Shown: positions 44,267 to 48,451 of the stretch, piece by piece
How the letters are laid out: every line of letters starts with the position of its first letter
How positions within the stretch are numbered: the first letter of the stretch is position 1
Assembly: GCA_017302015.1 (NCBI GenBank)
Contig: JAFLEE010000006.1
Coordinates: forward strand, 64,001 to 112,451
Source of the DNA: Spirochaetota bacterium
GTDB lineage: Bacteria > Spirochaetota > UBA12135 > COTS27 > JAFLEE01
Direction of reading: 5' to 3'
Length of the DNA: 48,451 bases
The notes under the pieces: generated by a model
What the model was told of the DNA's origin: nothing
The model's database searches: none
Seen by the model: only the letters and a program-made list of their open reading frames with translations
Position numbers and translations under genes: made by a program

Positions 44267-46519
44267 ATGTCCCTTTTTGACCTCCCCCTCATCCAAAAAA
44301 CCCATGCGGCGCTGCCCGCCAAAGCCGCCGCGGCGCGCAAACTCCTGGGCCGGCCCCTGACCCTCTCCGAGAAGATCCTCTACGCCCACCTTTCGGAGGG
44401 GAATGCCGCCAAGGCCTATGCCCGGGGAAAGGACTACGTGGATTTCGGGCCCGACCGGGTGGCCATGCAGGATGCGACGGCCCAGATGGCCCTCCTCCAG
44501 TTCATGTCCGCCGGGATCCCCAAGGTCGCCGTGCCCTCGACGGTGCATTGCGACCACCTGGTGGTCGCCGAGAAGGATGCCAAGGCCGATCTCGAGGGGG
44601 CCAATGAGGTCAATCGCGAGGTCTACGATTTCCTCGCCAGCGTCTCGTCCAAGTATGGCATCGGCTTCTGGAAACCGGGCTCGGGCATCATCCACCAGGT
44701 GGTCCTCGAGAATTACGCCTTCCCGGGCGGCATGATGATCGGCACGGATAGCCATACCCCCAATGCGGGCGGCCTGGGCATGATCGCCATCGGGGTCGGC
44801 GGGGCCGACGCCTGCGACGTCATGGCGGGCATGCCTTGGGAATTGGCGATGCCCAAACTCATCGGCGTGAAACTCACGGGCAAACTCTCCGGCTGGACCT
44901 CGGCGAAAGACGTGATCCTGAAACTTGCCGGCCTCCTCACCGTGAAGGGGGGCACCGGTTCCATCGTGGAGTATTTCGGCGAAGGCTGCGCCTCCCTGTC
45001 GGCGACCGGCAAGGGCACCATCTGCAATATGGGCGCGGAGATCGGCGCCACCACCTCCATCTTCCCCTACGACGCCGCCACCGCGCGCTACCTGAAATCC
45101 ACGGGCCGCGCCGAGGTCGCCGCGTCCGCCGACGGCGTGGCCGATGAACTCCGCGCGGACCGGGAAGTCGAGATGGAACCCGCGAAGTACTTCGACAAGG
45201 TCCTCGAGATCGACCTCACTTCCCTCGAGCCCCATATCAACGGCCCGTTCACCCCGGATCGCGCCTTCCCCCTCTCCGCGTTCGCCAAGGCCGTGAAGGA
45301 GAACGGGTGGCCCGAGAAACTGAGCGCGGGGCTCATCGGGTCGTGCACCAATAGCAGTTATGAAGACCTGAGCCGCGTAGCCGAGATCGCGCGAAACGCC
45401 CAGGCCAAGGGCCTCAAGGCCAGGAGCGCGCTCCTGGTGACCCCCGGGAGCGAGGGCGTGCGCGCCACCATCGCGCGCGACGGCATCCTCTCGGCCCTCG
45501 AGGGCATGGGCGCGGGCGTCTTCGCCAACGCGTGCGGCCCCTGCATCGGCCAATGGAAGCGCGGCGACGTGAAGAAGGGCGAGCGCAATAGCATCGTCAC
45601 CTCCTTCAACCGGAACTTCACCGCCCGAAACGACGGGAACCCCGAGACCCACGCCTTCGTGGCCTCCCCCGAGATGGTGGCGGCCTTCGCCCTCGCCGGT
45701 TCCATCACGTTCAACCCCACCACCGACACCATCGACGGGGTCCGCCTCGACCCGCCCAAGGGCGACGAACTCCCCGCCAAGGGCTTCCTCCCCGACACCA
45801 CCGGTTTCGCGGCGCCCGCGGCGGACGGGGCCAAGGTGGCGGTGGCGATCCGGCCCGACTCCGACCGCCTCCAGGCGCTCTCGGCGTTCCCCCCCCCAGT
45901 GGCGGCCAAATACAAGAACATGCCGCTGCTGCTCAAGGCCAAGGGCAAATGCACCACCGACCACATCTCCATGGCCGGGCCTTGGCTGAAGTTCCGGGGG
46001 CATCTCGACAATATCTCGAACAATATGCTCATCGGGGCGATCAATGCGTGGGGGGGGCAGGCCAATAAGGTGAAGAACGCCCTCACGGGCGCCGAGAGCG
46101 AGGTGCCCAAGGCCGCCCGGGACTACAAGGCGAAGGGCTTGGGGTGGGTCGTGGTGGGCGAGGAGAATTACGGCGAGGGCTCCTCCCGCGAGCACGCCGC
46201 CATGGAGCCCCGCCATTTGGGGGGCCTCCTCATCCTCGTGAAATCCTTCGCCCGCATCCATGAGACCAACCTCAAGAAGCAGGGCATGCTGGCCATGACC
46301 TTCGCCAATCCCACCGACTACGATCGGATCCTCGAGGGCGACCGCTTCTCGCTCGACATCGCGGACCTCGCCGTGGGGAAGCCCGTGAGCCTCGCCGTGG
46401 CCCACCTCGACGGGCGCACCGAGGTCCTCGCCGTAAAGCACACGATGAACGAGCCGCAGCTCGCGTGGTTCCGCGCCGGCGGCGCCCTCAACATCATCGC
46501 CGGCAAGAAGCCCGGGTGA
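44267..46519 (+). CDS. acn: Aconitate hydratase, mitochondrial type
   Basis: 750 residues. Converts citrate to isocitrate in the TCA cycle using a [4Fe-4S] cluster. Cluster ligands C360 in [10 protein letters not shown] and C423/C426 in [10 protein letters not shown] are intact. [14 protein letters not shown] (159-172) and the C-terminal swivel domain with [15 protein letters not shown] (substrate-binding Ser/Arg) are present. Length and domain order are those of the mitochondrial/Bacteroidota-type aconitase (about 750-780), rather than the ~890-residue AcnA or ~860-residue AcnB. The ATG is preceded by GAAGAGG and the palindrome described above, which may give iron- or redox-linked control. 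The stop overlaps the next gene (GTGA). Confidence 0.97.
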   Translation: MSLFDLPLIQKTHAALPAKAAAARKLLGRPLTLSEKILYAHLSEGNAAKAYARGKDYVDFGPDRVAMQDATAQMALLQFMSAGIPKVAVPSTVHCDHLVVAEKDAKADLEGANEVNREVYDFLASVSSKYGIGFWKPGSGIIHQVVLENYAFPGGMMIGTDSHTPNAGGLGMIAIGVGGADACDVMAGMPWELAMPKLIGVKLTGKLSGWTSAKDVILKLAGLLTVKGGTGSIVEYFGEGCASLSATGKGTICNMGAEIGATTSIFPYDAATARYLKSTGRAEVAASADGVADELRADREVEMEPAKYFDKVLEIDLTSLEPHINGPFTPDRAFPLSAFAKAVKENGWPEKLSAGLIGSCTNSSYEDLSRVAEIARNAQAKGLKARSALLVTPGSEGVRATIARDGILSALEGMGAGVFANACGPCIGQWKRGDVKKGERNSIVTSFNRNFTARNDGNPETHAFVASPEMVAAFALAGSITFNPTTDTIDGVRLDPPKGDELPAKGFLPDTTGFAAPAADGAKVAVAIRPDSDRLQALSAFPPPVAAKYKNMPLLLKAKGKCTTDHISMAGPWLKFRGHLDNISNNMLIGAINAWGGQANKVKNALTGAESEVPKAARDYKAKGLGWVVVGEENYGEGSSREHAAMEPRHLGGLLILVKSFARIHETNLKKQGMLAMTFANPTDYDRILEGDRFSLDIADLAVGKPVSLAVAHLDGRTEVLAVKHTMNEPQLAWFRAGGALNIIAGKKPG

Positions 46520-47889
46520 CGCGCCCCGAGGGGGCCGGACTCCAAACGGTCACCGCGCGGGATTTGGGGGAGCACGGAGAAGCCATCGCCACCCTCGAGG
46601 ACGGCATGACCTGCTTCGTCCACGGGCTCCTCCCCGGCGAAAGCGGGCGCATCCGCGTGGTGCAGCGCAAGCCGAAGTACGCCCTCGGGGAACTCGTGGA
46701 GCGCACGGACACCGCGCCGGGGAGGCGCCCCGCCCCCTGCGCGCATTTCCCCGAGTGCGGCGGCTGCCAGCTCCAGCATTGGGAGGAATCCCACCAAAGG
46801 GAGTGGAAGCGAAAACTCGTCCTCGCGGCCCTCGAGCGCATCGGGGGGTTCGAAATCGAGGTGCCCGCCGTCCTCCCGTCGCCGCGTGACCTGGGGTGGC
46901 GGAACAAACTCTCTTTCCCGCTGCGTTGGGGCGCCGGGAAGGCCCTCATCGGCTTCTACCGCCAGGGGACCCACCATGTCGTCGACGTGGAGGCTTGCCC
47001 CGTGGGCGCCATGCCCCACGCCGAAATTCTCGCCGCGGTGAAACGGTGGATCGCGACGGAACGGATCTCCCTCTACGACGAAGCGACGGGGAAGGGGCTC
47101 CTGCGACACCTCGTGCTGCGGGCGACCCTGGACGGGCGGCGCCTGCTCGCTGTGCTGGTGGCCAGCCGCGCGGATCCCTCCCTCGAATCTTTCCGCGAGG
47201 TGCTCCAGCCGCCGGGCAAGGAACCCTTGGCCCACGGCATCCACCTCAATCTCCAGCCCAAGCCGGGCAACGCCATCTTCGGCGCCGAGACGCGGCGGCT
47301 GGCTGGCGAAACGAGCCTGACGGAAAACTTGGGCGGCCTCGCGTTCCAATTGTCCCCGCTCTCCTTCTTCCAGATGAATCCGGCCCAGGCCGAGCGCCTC
47401 TACGAGGCGGCGCTTTCCCAGCTCCCCGCCGGGACCCGATGCGTGGTGGACCTCTACTGCGGAACGGGAACGCTCACGCTGCTGGCCGCCGCCCGGCTCC
47501 CGAAGGACGCCCGGATCATCGGCATCGAGGGCCATGAAGGTTCGGTCGAGGACGCCCGGAGAAACGCGGAGGCCAACGGCCTCTCCCATGTCAGTTTCCG
47601 GGCGAGCGATGCGTCCCGGGGATTGGAGAAGGTCCTGCACGAAGGGATTTCCCCCGAGGCGATCCTGCTCAATCCCCCGCGCACCGGTGCCGAGGGCGCA
47701 GTCTTGGATGCGATCCTGCGCAGCGCCGCCGCCCGGGTGATCTACATCTCCTGCAAGCCCGCGACCCTCGCCCGGGACCTCAAGATCCTCGGGACCGGCG
47801 GGTTTCGACTGGCCTCGGTGCAACCGGTGGACCTCTTCCCCCAGACGACCCATGTGGAGACGGTGGCGGTCATGGTGCGGGATTCGTGA
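46516..47889 (+). CDS. TrmA/RlmD-type RNA (uracil-5-)-methyltransferase
   Basis: 457 residues from GTG 46516, overlapping the aconitase stop (GTGA). A TRAM-like RNA-binding domain (about 10-65) is followed by a [4Fe-4S] site C75-x5-C81-x2-C84 and C161, then the SAM domain: [14 protein letters not shown] (312-325), LLNPPRTG (384-391), catalytic Cys413 in [13 protein letters not shown] and Glu448 in HVETVAV. This is the RlmD/RlmC/TrmFO-independent TrmA-like set that makes 5-methyluridine in 23S rRNA; which uridine cannot be told. Cytoplasmic. Co-transcribed and translationally coupled with aconitase and the DUF2141 gene, an unusual pairing with no clear functional logic. Confidence 0.93.
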   Translation: MTRPEGAGLQTVTARDLGEHGEAIATLEDGMTCFVHGLLPGESGRIRVVQRKPKYALGELVERTDTAPGRRPAPCAHFPECGGCQLQHWEESHQREWKRKLVLAALERIGGFEIEVPAVLPSPRDLGWRNKLSFPLRWGAGKALIGFYRQGTHHVVDVEACPVGAMPHAEILAAVKRWIATERISLYDEATGKGLLRHLVLRATLDGRRLLAVLVASRADPSLESFREVLQPPGKEPLAHGIHLNLQPKPGNAIFGAETRRLAGETSLTENLGGLAFQLSPLSFFQMNPAQAERLYEAALSQLPAGTRCVVDLYCGTGTLTLLAAARLPKDARIIGIEGHEGSVEDARRNAEANGLSHVSFRASDASRGLEKVLHEGISPEAILLNPPRTGAEGAVLDAILRSAAARVIYISCKPATLARDLKILGTGGFRLASVQPVDLFPQTTHVETVAVMVRDS

Positions 47890-48329
47890 GACGCCTTCTC
47901 GCTCCGCTCACGATGTGGGTGCTTGGCCTCAGTGCCGCGCCCGACCCCGGACTCGCCGAATTGCGCCTGACCGTCACCGAGGTCCGCCACCACCAGGGAT
48001 TCATCTACGGGGGGCTGTTCCGGGAGGGGGATGCGTTCCCCAAGTCCGAGGGCCGTTGGCGCTTCACCCGCGCCGAGGCGGGCCCGGGGAACCAAGTGCT
48101 CCTCGTTTTTTCGAACATTCCCCCCGGCACTTACGCCATCGGATTTTTCCAGGACCTCGACGGAAATCGCATCCACGATCGCGGGTTTCTGACGGTTCCG
48201 AAGGAGCCCTTCGGATTCTACCGCCACCAGAAACCGCGATTTCGGGAGCCGGATTTCAGGGACTGCTGCTTCGAACTCAAGGCGGGGATCACGAACGCCG
48301 TCTCGCCCATGCAGGAATGGGGGAAGTGA
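47886..48329 (+). CDS. Secreted DUF2141 family protein
   Basis: 147 residues, GTG start overlapping the methyltransferase stop (GTGA). Signal peptide LLAPLTMWVLGLSAAP, then a small beta-sandwich: LRLTVTEVRHHQGFIYGGLF, VLLVFSNIPPGTYAIGFFQD with LDGNRIHDRGFLTVPKEPFGF and REPDFRDCCFEL. The pattern PPG-YAI---D-NGN---D---G-P-E-FGF is that of DUF2141, exported proteins of unknown role. Ca-binding-like Asp/Asn residues in DLDGNRIHD are seen. Regulated with the upstream genes. Confidence 0.88.
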   Translation: MRRLLAPLTMWVLGLSAAPDPGLAELRLTVTEVRHHQGFIYGGLFREGDAFPKSEGRWRFTRAEAGPGNQVLLVFSNIPPGTYAIGFFQDLDGNRIHDRGFLTVPKEPFGFYRHQKPRFREPDFRDCCFELKAGITNAVSPMQEWGK

Positions 48330-48348
48330 TGGGATTTTTTCGCAGGTT

Positions 48349-48451
48349 TCAGTTGGGGTCGGGTAGGAAGAGGGATGAAGGCGCGGGATTCGACGGAATT
48401 TCCATGAAGGGCGGGAAGACGGGCGGGAAGAGGTTCGTGGGGGTGAGGTGC
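48349..48451 (-). CDS. Possible C-terminus of a minus-strand gene entering from the right
   Basis: On the minus strand the frame enters from the edge and runs 33 codons, HLTPTNLFPPVFPPFMEIPS then NPAPSSLFLPDPN, to TGA (48351-48349). The Pro-rich but sensible wording and third-position C bias look coding, and the stop lies 20 bases from the DUF2141 stop, a plausible convergent end. Too short to identify. Confidence 0.35.
   Translation of the reverse strand, partial: HLTPTNLFPPVFPPFMEIPSNPAPSSLFLPDPN

Noticed and set aside
44033-46441. Minus-strand 802-codon frame opposite aconitase
   Set aside because: Antisense shadow of a certain gene with intact Fe-S motifs; composition is His/Gly/Glu-rich without motifs.
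48329-48451. Plus-strand open frame starting in the DUF2141 stop (ATG 48329)
   Set aside because: Gly/Lys/Arg-rich wording (SGRKRDEGAG, MKGGKTGGKR) looks random; the minus-strand reading of the same bases looks more like a protein end.

Overview
The window is GC-rich bacterial chromosome with about 30 protein genes. I see no rRNA, tRNA, CRISPR array, IS element or phage gene. The gene content suits a free-living, polysaccharide-degrading bacterium of the PVC/Hydrogenedentota/Sumerlaeota kind: secreted glycosidases without SusC/SusD partners, a Cys-type sulfatase, a URO-D-family methyltransferase-like protein beside an AraC regulator, several LacI/GntR regulators, DUF2339/DUF3999 membrane proteins, a mitochondrial-type aconitase and many lipoproteins or secreted proteins. 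The phylum is an inference; no rRNA or marker set is present.

Layout. 1-3.4 kb: a cut-off secreted protein behind a palindromic operator, a metallophosphoesterase-HAD phosphatase fusion, and a small outer-membrane-like protein. 3.5-10.8 kb: a GH38-like glycosidase, then a DUF2339-DUF3999 pair in which the DUF3999 gene carries an in-frame amber codon. 10.8-16 kb: a soluble chemoreceptor-tip/STAS-like hybrid, then an SNF2 helicase overlapping a SWIM zinc-finger gene. 16.1-30.4 kb: a carbohydrate island. It holds a secreted barrel enzyme with foreign codon use, a GH42-like enzyme, a GH5 enzyme and an esterase on the minus strand. A divergent GntR-LacI hybrid regulator with a cytoplasmic GH2 enzyme, a LacI regulator and a secreted GH5 with a CBM-like tail lie on the plus strand. 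30.4-34.2 kb: a TIM-barrel protein, argG, and two tandem related lipoproteins. 34.4-42.7 kb: sulfatase, LacI regulator with beta-helix enzyme and YciI-like protein, then a divergent AraC/URO-D pair. 42.7-48.4 kb: an ANKH-like membrane transporter, then aconitase, a TrmA/RlmD-type RNA methyltransferase and a DUF2141 protein joined by GTGA overlaps.

How it fits together. The 16-30 kb island looks like one carbohydrate-use locus. Secreted enzymes (esterase, GH5, GH42-like, GH5-CBM) would cut and deacylate a plant-type glycan outside the inner membrane, the GH2 enzyme without signal peptide would finish the oligomers inside, and GntR/LacI sensors would control transcription through the palindromes seen at the promoters. 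No sugar transporter is encoded here. A second small unit (LacI, beta-helix enzyme, YciI) has a textbook promoter with a perfect 16-bp palindrome over the start site.

Most notable: the MCP-tip/STAS-like protein, the bacterial ANKH-like protein, the amber-interrupted DUF3999 gene, the phosphoesterase-HAD fusion, the palindromic operators, and a recurring arrangement in which a -10 box lies so close to an ATG lacking Shine-Dalgarno sequence that the mRNA should be leaderless or nearly so.
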